Source: CBDDKW01 sp965230425 (GTDB taxonomy: Bacteria > Pseudomonadota > Gammaproteobacteria > UBA1113). Taken from it: DNA of 64,000 nucleotides. The notes under the pieces were generated by a model that was not told where the DNA came from, made no database searches, and saw only the letters and a program-made list of their open reading frames with translations. Shown piece after piece: positions 42,510 to 52,132 of the stretch. Numbering within the stretch: the first letter of the stretch is position 1; every line of letters starts with the position of its first letter. Where the stretch lies: positions 124,001-188,000 of the forward strand of contig CBDDKW010000010.1 in NCBI GenBank assembly GCA_965230425.1, written 5' to 3'. Made by a program: the position numbers and the translations under genes.

Positions 42510-44723
42510 CTATAGTACTAACACCGCCTCAATACTAGCAACAATATCATCACAACTGGGCAGCACATAGCGCCAGGCTTCTCCTAGAGGAATAAAGCTA
42601 TCTTCGCCTACAATGCGCTGCATACTCGTCGGCTTGATGCCACCTTCAACTAATAATGTAATCAGTGCTTCACTGATGGAACCGGTACGTCGACCCTCAT
42701 CCACAATTAAAATATGCTCAATGCCACTGACTTCTTTCAGTATAGCTTCAGTATTCAAAGGTGCTAACCAACGTAAGTCTATAATTTTCACGTTGAGCCC
42801 ATGGCGGTCATGAATAATTTTTTCGGCTTGGCGCGATAAATAGTAACCATTGCCGTAGGTTAAAATCACAATTTGTTCACTATCACCATAAATTCCTAAT
42901 TCTCCCAGATCAATATCCGCATCTAAGCTTGGATACTGGGATAACCAGAGATTATCGCCTGGGCTATGTAAATCTTTTGTCATGTATAATGCAATAGGCT
43001 CCAGAAAAACAACTATTCGATTCTCTTGTGCTGCAATACGTACACAACGACGCAACATACTGGCCGCATCGGCACCATTGGAAGGACAGGCAATGATCAC
43101 CCCAGGTAAGTCGCGTAATACTGCGATAGAATTATCATTATGGAAATGTCCACCAAAGCCCTTTTGATAAGCTAAACTGGCAATACGCACTACCATAGGA
43201 TTGGCATACTGACCACTGGAAAAAAAAGACAAGGTAGATGCTTCTCCACGTAGTTGATCTTCTGCATTGTGTAAGTACGCTAAAAATTGAATTTCTGGAA
43301 TCGGCAAAAAGCCATTATGCGCCATGCCAATCGCCGTACCTAAGATGGTTTGTTCATCTAACAGCGTATCGAATACGCGGCGTTGGCCAAAACGCTGTTG
43401 TAAATCCGCAGTGACGCGATACACGCCCCCCTTCTTACCCACATCTTCGCCAAATACCAGCGTATTTTCATACTGTAACATGATGTCAGTGAGGGCATAG
43501 TTAATTAACTGACACATATTGCGTGGTTTGGTTAACTGCTCATAACTTTCGGCAAATACCTGTTGTCGGGTAGATTCAGTAACGGTTTTATTAGTAAATC
43601 GCGTATTTGGCTTAGGCACTATAGACGCCATTACTGCTTTGGCACTGGCTAATTTGGGTCGCTTCATTACAGTACTTGCTACTTCAGCCACCTGCTCACG
43701 CACTTGTTCATAACGGGCAATGATCGCTTCTGTGCTTAAGTAGCCCGCCTCTAAAATCAAGCGTGCGCTATGCAGTAAGGGATCATTATGTTCAGCCGCT
43801 TCAATAGCGGCTTGGTTACGATAAGCAGATTCAATATCAGAACCAGCATGACCTAATAGACGCACTGTACGCATATGTAAGAACACGGGCTTATGCTGTT
43901 GCCGGGCAATGTATTCGGCTTCCTGTGCCGCTTGTAACATATCCCCCACATGCAAGCCATCAGCAGCGATATAATGAATACCCGCTCGCTTGGCCATGGT
44001 GGTTTCGACCCAATGCTCGGGCGTTGGCACTGAAATTCCTAAGCCATTATCTTCACATATAAAGACCAAGGGTAAGGGATAACCATTATGTACAATCCAT
44101 TGTGCTGCGTTTAACGCACCTTGGGTGCTGGAGTGATTCAATGAGGCATCACCAAAGCTCACCAAAATCACACTGTCATTAGGTAATGTAGCCTCAATAT
44201 TTAATTCCTTGGCACGGGTAATGGATAAAGCCGCACCCACCGCCTTTGGTAAATGTGATGCAATGGTACTGGTCTGGGGTGGCACATACAAAGGCACACT
44301 ACCAAAAACTTTGTGCCGGCCAGCAGCAATAGGATCATCACTGGAAGCCACAAAGGCTAATAGTTGTTCTTCGATACTGTTGGGCTGATTGATATGCTTG
44401 GCCCGTTGGATTATAAAGGCACAACTGCGATAGTGTAAAAATGCCATATCAGTATGACGAAATGCTTTGGCAATGGCGGCATTGCCTTCGTGGCCACTGC
44501 TGCCAATGGTGTAATAACTTTGATTACTGTCTTTGAGGATCCGAGATTGTAGATCTAAGTGGCGGCTGATTAATTGTGAATCAAACAAATCCAATAAGTC
44601 CGTTTGGGATAAGTTAGGCGGGTCTTTTTTAACGAGTGGCCGGACTGCTGGCAACTGCCCCGTATGCAGATAGTGACTGAAATTTGCATCAATCACTTGA
44701 GCGCGATTTAAATTAGCAGACAT
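42510..44723 (-). CDS. Fused alpha-beta E1 of a 2-oxo acid dehydrogenase (branched-chain type)
   Basis: The 737-residue thiamine-diphosphate enzyme fuses the alpha subunit (about 1-375) with the beta subunit (about 395-735). The alpha half has YRSCAFIIQRAK and the cofactor site FGDASLNHSSTQGALNAAQW ... FICEDNGLG. The beta half has NYALTDIMLQYENTLVFGEDVG and GFGGHFHNDNSIAVLRDLPG. Fused E1 proteins of this kind act on branched-chain 2-oxo acids or related substrates. No E2 or E3 gene is nearby, so the complex would be completed elsewhere. A GTG at 44738 is in frame, but the ATG at 44723 has AAGGAG seven bases upstream and is preferred. Substrate specificity is uncertain. Confidence 0.85.
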   Translation of the reverse strand: MSANLNRAQVIDANFSHYLHTGQLPAVRPLVKKDPPNLSQTDLLDLFDSQLISRHLDLQSRILKDSNQSYYTIGSSGHEGNAAIAKAFRHTDMAFLHYRSCAFIIQRAKHINQPNSIEEQLLAFVASSDDPIAAGRHKVFGSVPLYVPPQTSTIASHLPKAVGAALSITRAKELNIEATLPNDSVILVSFGDASLNHSSTQGALNAAQWIVHNGYPLPLVFICEDNGLGISVPTPEHWVETTMAKRAGIHYIAADGLHVGDMLQAAQEAEYIARQQHKPVFLHMRTVRLLGHAGSDIESAYRNQAAIEAAEHNDPLLHSARLILEAGYLSTEAIIARYEQVREQVAEVASTVMKRPKLASAKAVMASIVPKPNTRFTNKTVTESTRQQVFAESYEQLTKPRNMCQLINYALTDIMLQYENTLVFGEDVGKKGGVYRVTADLQQRFGQRRVFDTLLDEQTILGTAIGMAHNGFLPIPEIQFLAYLHNAEDQLRGEASTLSFFSSGQYANPMVVRIASLAYQKGFGGHFHNDNSIAVLRDLPGVIIACPSNGADAASMLRRCVRIAAQENRIVVFLEPIALYMTKDLHSPGDNLWLSQYPSLDADIDLGELGIYGDSEQIVILTYGNGYYLSRQAEKIIHDRHGLNVKIIDLRWLAPLNTEAILKEVSGIEHILIVDEGRRTGSISEALITLLVEGGIKPTSMQRIVGEDSFIPLGEAWRYVLPSCDDIVASIEAVLVL

Positions 44724-45043
44724 CCTTTTCTCCTTCACGCGACGAATAATGCTGAAAAAACCAAAATTAATGAATATTTATTCGAAATATTTGCATATTT
44801 AGTCACATTATGTATACTAGCTATTAGGGTAATTCACCCATGAGCTTTGCTACTCATGCCTCTGACTCAGCTCTAGAGGATTGTAGCAAAATCAGTAAGG
44901 ATTAGTAATGGAGCCGATAAAATGAAACTTCGCCGCAGATAACAGTAACCATTTGGCAAAAAATGCTGTAGAATTCGCCGCTTATTAAAAATGGCATCGT
45001 AATAAAACAGTAGTATTTGCCAAGGTAAAATAGAACAAAAATC

Positions 45044-45078
45044 ACCAAGCGTAAGGTGCCCGCAATAAACTGCGGGGA
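45044..45078. repeat. Four-hairpin repeat, 3' fragment (copy C)
   Basis: CCAAGCGTAAGGTGCCCGCA and the following CTGCGGGGA match the last hairpin of copies A and B. The first three hairpins are missing. It lies about 80 bases before the 1011-residue gene. Confidence 0.7.
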
Positions 45079-45159
45079 AATAAGCGAATAAATAAGTACC
45101 CTTCATCCAGTAAGACCTCGGCCTATAAGGTGAAGGCTGTTGAATAGAGAATTATAAAA

Positions 45160-48100
45160 ATGCCACACAGTCCAACACTCGACCAAGCAACAGTGTATGT
45201 TGCAGACTCAGTGATAAGAACGCTGCGACAACATGCCAGAACGTTTACTCAAAGAGAGAACATCCACCTACAAGAAGTTGGCGTGAGACTCACTGAAACT
45301 CTCGGTGTAATAGATAACGCTGAGGATAACCCTGAAGATACAACTGTAAATTTACAAATCGCTGCTTGTGCAAGAGTACTGCATAGACACCTGAATTACT
45401 ATGCATCAGCAGAGATTGCTGATAATGCTGAAGCGATTCAACTGTTAAAATCTGCCCTATTCCCCCTACTAGGCTTAGATGCTAATGAATATCCCACAGC
45501 CAATCCAATTTACACAGAAAAGCTTAAGAAAAAAGTTGATAAGATGATGCGGGTCAGAGAATTCAGCATTTATCCAAGTAGTGAGCCATTAAAACTTATC
45601 GACAAAACACTGCAAAAAGTCATGATGCGCTACTACAGCATTATTCATGATTCAGCAACGCTAAACCGAGAGAAATGCTTAGAAGACGTGGTACAGATCA
45701 TCACGCACTTAGAAACCTATCATCATCTCGATAATATCAACTATGTACACGATCCAGCCTTATATACAATTATTTGTGATTTCCAGGGACAAGAAAAACA
45801 ATTGTATCTGGAGTTTTACAAAAAAATCAAACGCACACTCGATGCCTGCTGTGACAGTCCTAAGCTATCAGTATTTTGGCGACGAGGTTTCGATCATCAA
45901 CTATATGGTTTGCTACAAACTATTAGCATCGTTGAGGGACACGATAAACTCAAGCAACTGCGAGATGAGTATTTCCCCGCGGATACAGCAAAATATGATG
46001 ATCCTAAACGCGCTATCAATTACCTGATGGCAGCATTAGGTAATAGCTTACCAGCCATTCATGAAAATTTTGATGCGATGACTCAGGAACAAAAATATTT
46101 TGGCCTCGTTGAACCAGGGGTAGCTAATTTTCATCGTTTAGTGCAGCGATATAATTTTACTCAAACCTTAGTACTGGATGCACCAGAAAATAATGGTTCT
46201 ATTGAAAATGTGAGCATAGCCGTTGTGCCTGCTGAAGTAAAAAGCTATGCAGAATGCCATAAGGAAAAACTGAGAAAACGTACAAAAATTATTGGCTATG
46301 CCATTGCCTTCGCCATTGCCGCATCTGCTGCATTTTTTGCTGCCGCTGGTTTTGCCGTCATGGGTGGTGCAATATTATTTTTTGCCGCCGCCTATGTGGC
46401 GAATGTGTATTTCTACAAAACCGATATCAGCAGTACCTTAGATATTTATTTCGTTGACACCGATAAAATGGCAAAGCTGTCCCCACCCCGACGCTTTATG
46501 CTGTATTTAAGTACCTGCCTTGGGTTCTTCTATGCGATTTGTTATGCCATGATTGCCTTTTCACCCATGTTTAGTGCTTTTAGGTTTCTCGGTAGAATTG
46601 GTTCGTTTGTACTATCCAGTTTCCTTGTCAGCCTCAGTATCATTGGTGATACAGCCATCATGAATGTCACACTCAAACAAACGTTTGTAGAAGACTTTAA
46701 ACAAAACTTCTTAGAGTTTCTTCGAGAAGCTTACAAAATGGATTTTAGCAAGAAATCTAAAAGCGAGATTGCGACGTTCCTGGCAAAACAATTTGCAATT
46801 GCTAGCCTTAAAATAGCTATGCTGAGTTTACTTATCGGTATCATTGTAGCAACAGCATTATTAGTCAGTAATCTATGGATCTGTATCCCTGTGTGCATTG
46901 TCACAGGTTTACTAGCGACGGCTTTGACCACTGGTGCAATTATGAGAGATATTTCATCCCTACTATTGGTGGCTTATTTTCTTATCGCCGCCTGTGCTAT
47001 TATTACAGCAGCGGTATTCGCCTCTGGCTTAAGTTTTATTCCTGCAGTTTTTCTTCCCGTATCCATTGTGACTATCATATTAATTTCTGGTGCCACTGTT
47101 CTTGAATTATTCTTTAATATTAAAGTCTACAGTAATACTGCAGTCATTATTCGAGATATTGCGGATTGGTGTAATACCAAATTAACAAAATTTGGCGATT
47201 GGCTAATTCGCAAGGCTAACGGACAACCTGAGCCGGCAGTTGATAAAAGTAACGTCAACCCCGCCGTACCACTGGTTGCTATAGGCGCTGCTGTACTCGC
47301 TGCAGCAGTATCAGGTTTAGTATTTCTTAGTGCTATCGGTAATGCTAATTCAGCCGTGCCATCTTATAAAGGCTTCAAGCTGATTTCACGCTTTTCAGTG
47401 AAATTTGCCAAGATACTTGCATTCATTGGCTATGGTAGTGGATCATTAGCAGCAACCTGGGGTAACAGTGTCGCCGCCTACAGAGTCAGCCCGCCCAACT
47501 ATGAGACACCTCAACAATTGCAAACAGTGCCTACCATGACAGAAAAAAGCAAACCTAGTATACAACTAGCATCAAACATGCCCATAGATTATTTATCAAC
47601 GCCCAATCACTTTGGGGGACCGGTGATGCCATCACCGGGTTATCACATGCCAGCAAGACACTATAGCAACGGCAGTGCTTCCCCAGCTTTTCCAAGCCAC
47701 GGACAATCTAGTACTTCAATGCAAACCTACCCACAGGCCACACCAGCTACTGGCACCAGCTCTGGATATTCAACGCCTGGCCTTGATGAATATGCTCAAC
47801 CTGGCTACGCAAACGGCTCAACAACAGCCTATCCTGGCTATCCTGATTTAACACCGCTAAACACTGGTGGCACCCGAGCAGGTTACCCGCAGCAAGCAAC
47901 AAGGATTTATAACGGCTACCCTAACTTATCAACACCAATGAGTAGCCATACTCAAGTAGGCTATCCACCGCAGGCTGCAAGGTCTTATAGCACTTACTCT
48001 ACTCCGCCACAGTATGGAGTAGGTACACCAGCCGGATACCCTAATTCAGGCTTCCAGGCTAACCGAGATACCCCTCGATTCTTTTCTCCAGGCACATCAC

Positions 48101-48195
48101 CTGCTTCTGGTTATCCGCCGCAGCCCGGAACACATACACCTGCACCACAATATAACCCTACAAGGGGCTATCCAAACACGCCTAGATATCAATAA
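45160..48195 (+). CDS. Large membrane protein with proline-rich PPxY tail (1011 residues), paralogue 1
   Basis: No known family is recognised. Residues 1-365 are soluble and helical (IAACARVLHRHL near 69, KRTLDACCDSPKLSVF near 227). Residues 375-735 carry eight or nine hydrophobic helices in three clusters (IIGYAIAFAIAASAAFF, MLYLSTCLGFFYAICYAM, LKIAMLSLLIGIIVATALLV and others). The last 240 residues are disordered, rich in Tyr, Pro, Ser and Gly, with repeated GYP and two PPxY motifs (PPNY at 778-781, PPQY at 949-952) of the kind bound by WW domains of NEDD4-type ligases. The following gene is a clear paralogue. With neither signal peptide nor enzymatic motif, a translocated membrane effector is a reasonable inference. 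Confidence 0.7.
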   Translation: MPHSPTLDQATVYVADSVIRTLRQHARTFTQRENIHLQEVGVRLTETLGVIDNAEDNPEDTTVNLQIAACARVLHRHLNYYASAEIADNAEAIQLLKSALFPLLGLDANEYPTANPIYTEKLKKKVDKMMRVREFSIYPSSEPLKLIDKTLQKVMMRYYSIIHDSATLNREKCLEDVVQIITHLETYHHLDNINYVHDPALYTIICDFQGQEKQLYLEFYKKIKRTLDACCDSPKLSVFWRRGFDHQLYGLLQTISIVEGHDKLKQLRDEYFPADTAKYDDPKRAINYLMAALGNSLPAIHENFDAMTQEQKYFGLVEPGVANFHRLVQRYNFTQTLVLDAPENNGSIENVSIAVVPAEVKSYAECHKEKLRKRTKIIGYAIAFAIAASAAFFAAAGFAVMGGAILFFAAAYVANVYFYKTDISSTLDIYFVDTDKMAKLSPPRRFMLYLSTCLGFFYAICYAMIAFSPMFSAFRFLGRIGSFVLSSFLVSLSIIGDTAIMNVTLKQTFVEDFKQNFLEFLREAYKMDFSKKSKSEIATFLAKQFAIASLKIAMLSLLIGIIVATALLVSNLWICIPVCIVTGLLATALTTGAIMRDISSLLLVAYFLIAACAIITAAVFASGLSFIPAVFLPVSIVTIILISGATVLELFFNIKVYSNTAVIIRDIADWCNTKLTKFGDWLIRKANGQPEPAVDKSNVNPAVPLVAIGAAVLAAAVSGLVFLSAIGNANSAVPSYKGFKLISRFSVKFAKILAFIGYGSGSLAATWGNSVAAYRVSPPNYETPQQLQTVPTMTEKSKPSIQLASNMPIDYLSTPNHFGGPVMPSPGYHMPARHYSNGSASPAFPSHGQSSTSMQTYPQATPATGTSSGYSTPGLDEYAQPGYANGSTTAYPGYPDLTPLNTGGTRAGYPQQATRIYNGYPNLSTPMSSHTQVGYPPQAARSYSTYSTPPQYGVGTPAGYPNSGFQANRDTPRFFSPGTSPASGYPPQPGTHTPAPQYNPTRGYPNTPRYQ

Positions 48196-48477
48196 TACGG
48201 TCATCATTCACGTATATAAATTACTTGTAATTTCAAGCAATTATCTTCAAAATGCCGCCTTTCTATTAATACTTACCTTACGATAGGGCACACGATGGCA
48301 AAGGTACCGTACTTGATGCTCCAAACTTGGAGCCTTATAACTTAATCCTCTGATTTAATTCAGTTTTCTCCGCATATAGGACCAAGACATAACGTTCGGC
48401 ATGTCTTTAAGATTACATTAATAATTATTAGGTATGATAGCCACACAAGAATGGGATAGAAATAGAGAATAATAACG

Positions 48478-51207
48478 ATGCCAACAACATCTGAACGTTT
48501 TATAAGACAGTGTATAGACTCGTACAAAAAGAGTGATGACTTGCATCTGCGTGAAATTAGTATTCGCCTAGAAGAAACACTAGCTTTTCGCAATGTTGAT
48601 GGTGAGCCATACTCAGAACAGCAAACAATCGCCGCATGCGCTAGAGTATTACACCGTCATTTAGGTGTCTATGCCGAACCCTATTCAAGCAAACCACAAC
48701 AAGGCAGTATCAAATCTTTAAAATACGCGCTGTGTAAACTTCTAGATTTGGATGAGAAAAAATATCAAGATAATGATAAGTATGATGCCAAACTACGTAT
48801 GCAACTCAATGGTGAAATGCGTAAACAAGAATTTAGCATACTGCCAAGTAACAAACGCCTCAAATTGATTAATCGTACCATACAGCAAGTGATGGAACAC
48901 TATTACACGATTATTCATACACCTAACATGCCCAAGAGAGATATGGCATTAGAAGAAGCTGCCAGTATCATAACTCATTTAGAAAATTATTATAATGTAG
49001 ATGAGCTTGGACTTATTGTAGATCCTACATTACAAGATATTATTAACACCCATAAGCAAGCTGAAGAAGATGAATATCTCGATATCTATAAGCGTTTCAA
49101 ACGCACATTAGATGCCTGTTGTGACAATCCAAAAATCTCTGTGTTTAGAAATTTCTTCACAGGATTGCCAGTCATCAACCAACTCACATCTCGCTGGGGC
49201 TTCGATGCAGAGTTGTATAACTTATTACAAGCTGTGAGTTATACTGAAGGATTCACATATCTTCATGCATTACGTGATGCATATTTTAAAGATGATGAAC
49301 CAAAGCACAATCCCAAACGCCACGTCAATTACTTATTGTCAGAATTAGGCAATGCTATACCTTGCATCCATGCAAATGATATACCCGCATTAACAAAATC
49401 ACAGAAATTTCATGGCTTAGTGAACCCTGCCATAAAAACATTCAATAAATTGTCTCATCGAGTAGATTATCCATATAGCCTTGATATTAAAAATGAAGAT
49501 GATGAAAACATCGATAGCATTCAAGTTGAAGTAAAGAAGCGTAAAGATAAAACCCATGCAGAATACCAAAGAGAATTAAAGAAAAAAATTATTATTGGCG
49601 TAGCAACTGTATTAACACTGATTATTGCCTGCTCTGCTGCTGCCTTTGCGGCCAGTGGTTTTGGTATTGTCGCCTTTGCCGCCTTAGCTTTTGCCTGTAC
49701 TTATACAATTAATGTTGTCTTCTATCTGCAAGAGTTAATTGATACCTTTACCTTTTTTATTGTTGATTTTGATGAATTAAGAAATTTAAGTCGCGGCCAA
49801 CATATTAAAATCGCACTTAGTATGATTCTTGGTGTATTTTATGCTGTTGCAGTCAGCATGATGGGCTTTGTCCCATTAAAAAACATGTTCAGCTTTTGTC
49901 ATAAGGTAGGGTCCTTTATCATTGCAGGCCTTATTACCATCGGCGCGGTCATATGTGATAGCTCAATTATGTACGCTACACTCAAAGGCCTCATCGTTGA
50001 AAAGTTTGGTAAAAATATACTAAAATTCTTTAATAAAGCTTATGACACAGATTTTAGCCAAAAATCTAAACTCGATATTCTTAAGTTTTTTAGTATCAAG
50101 CTTCTCAGTGCTACATTTAAATTAGTTGCCATTGCCGGATTAGCGACTATAGCCGTATTTACTGCGATTGCTTGGTCCAGCACTCTCTGGATCACCATCC
50201 CCGCGTGTACTGCCTTAGGCCTAGTAGCTGCTGCTATTGCGATGCGGGACGTCACCGTATTACTCGCACTAGCATTCGCGGCAACAATTGCCTGTGGCAT
50301 CATCACCTTTGGTGTATTTGTCAGTGGTTTAACCTTCTTACCTCCAGCAATAATGTTAACTATTGTTGTGGGAGCATCTGTTTTAGAGTTTATTTTTAAC
50401 ATCAAGGTCATGACTAAATCCGCCTTACTGATAAAAGATGTTGGAGATTACTTAGCAAATAAATTTGACTCCTGGTGTAAAAAAATCAAAAACAAATTAA
50501 CTGGCAAGACTACACCTAGTGAAAACAAAGCCAATGTTAACCCTGCGCAAACAGCAGAAGCCATTGCTTCCGGTGCAGTTACAGGTATTGGCGTCGCAAT
50601 GGTTGTTGGTAATGCCATCGCAAATGCAAAACCTGCAGTACCCAGCTATAAAAGCTACCACTGGCTTTCTCGCCTGTCAGTTGCTGCGGCTAAACTCTTG
50701 GCCTTTTTTAGCTATGGAGCAGGATCCTTTTCTCCCTGTATTATTCCTGCTGTTCAAGGCTTTAAAGATAGATTACCTGAACATGCAAATCCAAAACATG
50801 ACGAAGATATTGTATCCTTAAAAGAAAAAAATACTCATCAAGCTACTGCTAATGAGATTTTAGTTACACTGCCAAAACCTCAAAAATCTCATGCTCCCTC
50901 AATGCAGCAAGCCCAAGTGTTCTCATTTACTAGAGACACAAGGCCACAACAGAGCTATTCGCCTCGTGCTTATAATAGTAGCACTGTAGGGTCAACTCGG
51001 ACACCAATGAGTTATCCCATTAACCTTGGCGGCTATCAAACACATATTTTAGGCACACCGCCATCACCACATAATGCTGATAGACCTGTACCTACAGGCA
51101 ATCGTTATCGTTGGTTTAATCGTGCACCTGCACAAGATAATACTGTTGGTTACGTCAGTGAGAATGAAGATCAGCTACGTTACAGTTCTCAGGGCAGTCC
51201 CCGGTAA
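48478..51207 (+). CDS. Large membrane protein (909 residues), paralogue 2
   Basis: This protein aligns with the preceding gene along most of its length. Shared blocks include IAACARVLHRHLG (residues about 61-73), FSILPSN, FKRTLDACCDNPKISVF, the helix clusters (IIIGVATVLTLIIACSAAAF and following) and AVPSYKSYHWLSRLSVAAAKLLAF. It keeps the soluble N-terminal part and eight or nine membrane helices. Its tail after residue 780 is shorter, Pro/Ser/Arg-rich and has no PPxY. The two genes are 282 bases apart in the same direction and each has its own upstream AT-rich region. Divergence is high, so the duplication is old. Function unknown; effector status inferred. Confidence 0.7.
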   Translation: MPTTSERFIRQCIDSYKKSDDLHLREISIRLEETLAFRNVDGEPYSEQQTIAACARVLHRHLGVYAEPYSSKPQQGSIKSLKYALCKLLDLDEKKYQDNDKYDAKLRMQLNGEMRKQEFSILPSNKRLKLINRTIQQVMEHYYTIIHTPNMPKRDMALEEAASIITHLENYYNVDELGLIVDPTLQDIINTHKQAEEDEYLDIYKRFKRTLDACCDNPKISVFRNFFTGLPVINQLTSRWGFDAELYNLLQAVSYTEGFTYLHALRDAYFKDDEPKHNPKRHVNYLLSELGNAIPCIHANDIPALTKSQKFHGLVNPAIKTFNKLSHRVDYPYSLDIKNEDDENIDSIQVEVKKRKDKTHAEYQRELKKKIIIGVATVLTLIIACSAAAFAASGFGIVAFAALAFACTYTINVVFYLQELIDTFTFFIVDFDELRNLSRGQHIKIALSMILGVFYAVAVSMMGFVPLKNMFSFCHKVGSFIIAGLITIGAVICDSSIMYATLKGLIVEKFGKNILKFFNKAYDTDFSQKSKLDILKFFSIKLLSATFKLVAIAGLATIAVFTAIAWSSTLWITIPACTALGLVAAAIAMRDVTVLLALAFAATIACGIITFGVFVSGLTFLPPAIMLTIVVGASVLEFIFNIKVMTKSALLIKDVGDYLANKFDSWCKKIKNKLTGKTTPSENKANVNPAQTAEAIASGAVTGIGVAMVVGNAIANAKPAVPSYKSYHWLSRLSVAAAKLLAFFSYGAGSFSPCIIPAVQGFKDRLPEHANPKHDEDIVSLKEKNTHQATANEILVTLPKPQKSHAPSMQQAQVFSFTRDTRPQQSYSPRAYNSSTVGSTRTPMSYPINLGGYQTHILGTPPSPHNADRPVPTGNRYRWFNRAPAQDNTVGYVSENEDQLRYSSQGSPR

Positions 51208-51217
51208 TTATTGCTAG

Positions 51218-51285
51218 GTAGTCAAATCGGCAGGAGATCCCACGTGCTTCGCACTCGGGATAACAACATATTTTATAGCGATAAC
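51218..51285. repeat. Partial palindromic repeat (TCAAATCGGCAGGAGATCCC type)
   Basis: GTCAAATCGGCAGGAGATCC followed by the GTGC-ttc-GCAC hairpin and a CGGGATAACAAC end matches the pieces at 60418 and 62601. It is located between convergent genes, just after the 909-residue gene. Confidence 0.65.
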
Positions 51286-51320
51286 ATGATTGATGGCGGC
51301 TGTCTGCAATATAACTGTAA

Positions 51321-51812
51321 TTACTGCTTGGCAGGTATGTCAAAAGCAAGTTGCTTCCCTCCACCGGCACAAACTGCCTGCCATGTGTCCACGGCAAATT
51401 CAATGGATACAATAGTACAGGTTGGCATGTGTCGACGTAATTCATGACTTAACAGGGATGCTAAGTCAGAAATACCCGGGTTATGTGCTACTAACATGGC
51501 ACTATTGTGCTGGTCATCAATATGATTAATGGCATTGAGCAATGTATTTGGATCCGCATTGTAAAGTGCTTCTTGTTGAATGATAGCCAATTCATCGTAA
51601 TGTAATTGTTCTGCGATTAATCGTGCTGTTGTAATGGCTCGGGTTGCCGGGCTTGATAAAATCACATCCATCTGTATGCCCTGCTCTGCCAATTTTTTTC
51701 CCATCATCGGTGCTACACGTAAACCCCGCTGATTGAGCGTGCGTTGCTTATCGCTAATCTCGGGATTACCCCAATCTGATTTCGCATGTCGTACTAAATA
51801 TAAGGTTTTCAT
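51321..51812 (-). CDS. sixA: Phosphohistidine phosphatase SixA
   Basis: The 163-residue histidine-phosphatase-superfamily protein begins MKTLYLVRHAKSDW, with the catalytic RH(A/G) His at residue 8, and has the second conserved His in MLVAHNPGISDLASLL. SixA removes phosphate from His-phosphotransfer domains in E. coli. Length is normal. It follows the RsbU/STAS pair on the same strand but is separated from it by the four-hairpin repeat, so it is probably its own unit. Confidence 0.88.
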   Translation of the reverse strand: MKTLYLVRHAKSDWGNPEISDKQRTLNQRGLRVAPMMGKKLAEQGIQMDVILSSPATRAITTARLIAEQLHYDELAIIQQEALYNADPNTLLNAINHIDDQHNSAMLVAHNPGISDLASLLSHELRRHMPTCTIVSIEFAVDTWQAVCAGGGKQLAFDIPAKQ

Positions 51813-51903
51813 GCCACGATATCCCTCTATAATTCGTCTTCAACATACAGCAAATATGCTAGCCTAGTCTAGCAATGCTACTGCGAGCAACAGCTATAAC
51901 TAA

Positions 51904-52061
51904 TAAAAATCCCCGAAGCAAGCCTCGGGGTATTTTATTTCCTAGTAATATTTCGCCTGCGCGAACCAAGTTCGCGCGACGGCGACTTAAGGGGAGTCTA
52001 CGCTGACTCCCCTTAAGAATCCCCAAGCGTAAAGTGCCCGCAGCAAGCTGCGGGGAATCAA
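51904..52061. repeat. Four-hairpin dispersed repeat, copy B
   Basis: The order and length are as in copy A at 42295. In hairpin 2, the outer A-T pair of copy A is G-C here (GCGCGAAC-caa-GTTCGCGC), a compensated change that keeps pairing. Hairpin 3 is identical. It stands after the RsbU-like gene and before sixA on the minus strand, a position equivalent to copy A. Confidence 0.87.
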
Positions 52062-52132
52062 GTTTAAGCTAAAACACTGATGCATGGCATTGACAATACA
52101 TCTTATGTTTCAACAACCTATACTCACTGACT

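Noticed and set aside
48196..48477. A minus-strand reading frame overlapping the upstream region and start of the 909-residue gene
   Set aside because: It overlaps the promoter region and the start of a strongly supported gene, is short, and has no coding signal of its own.
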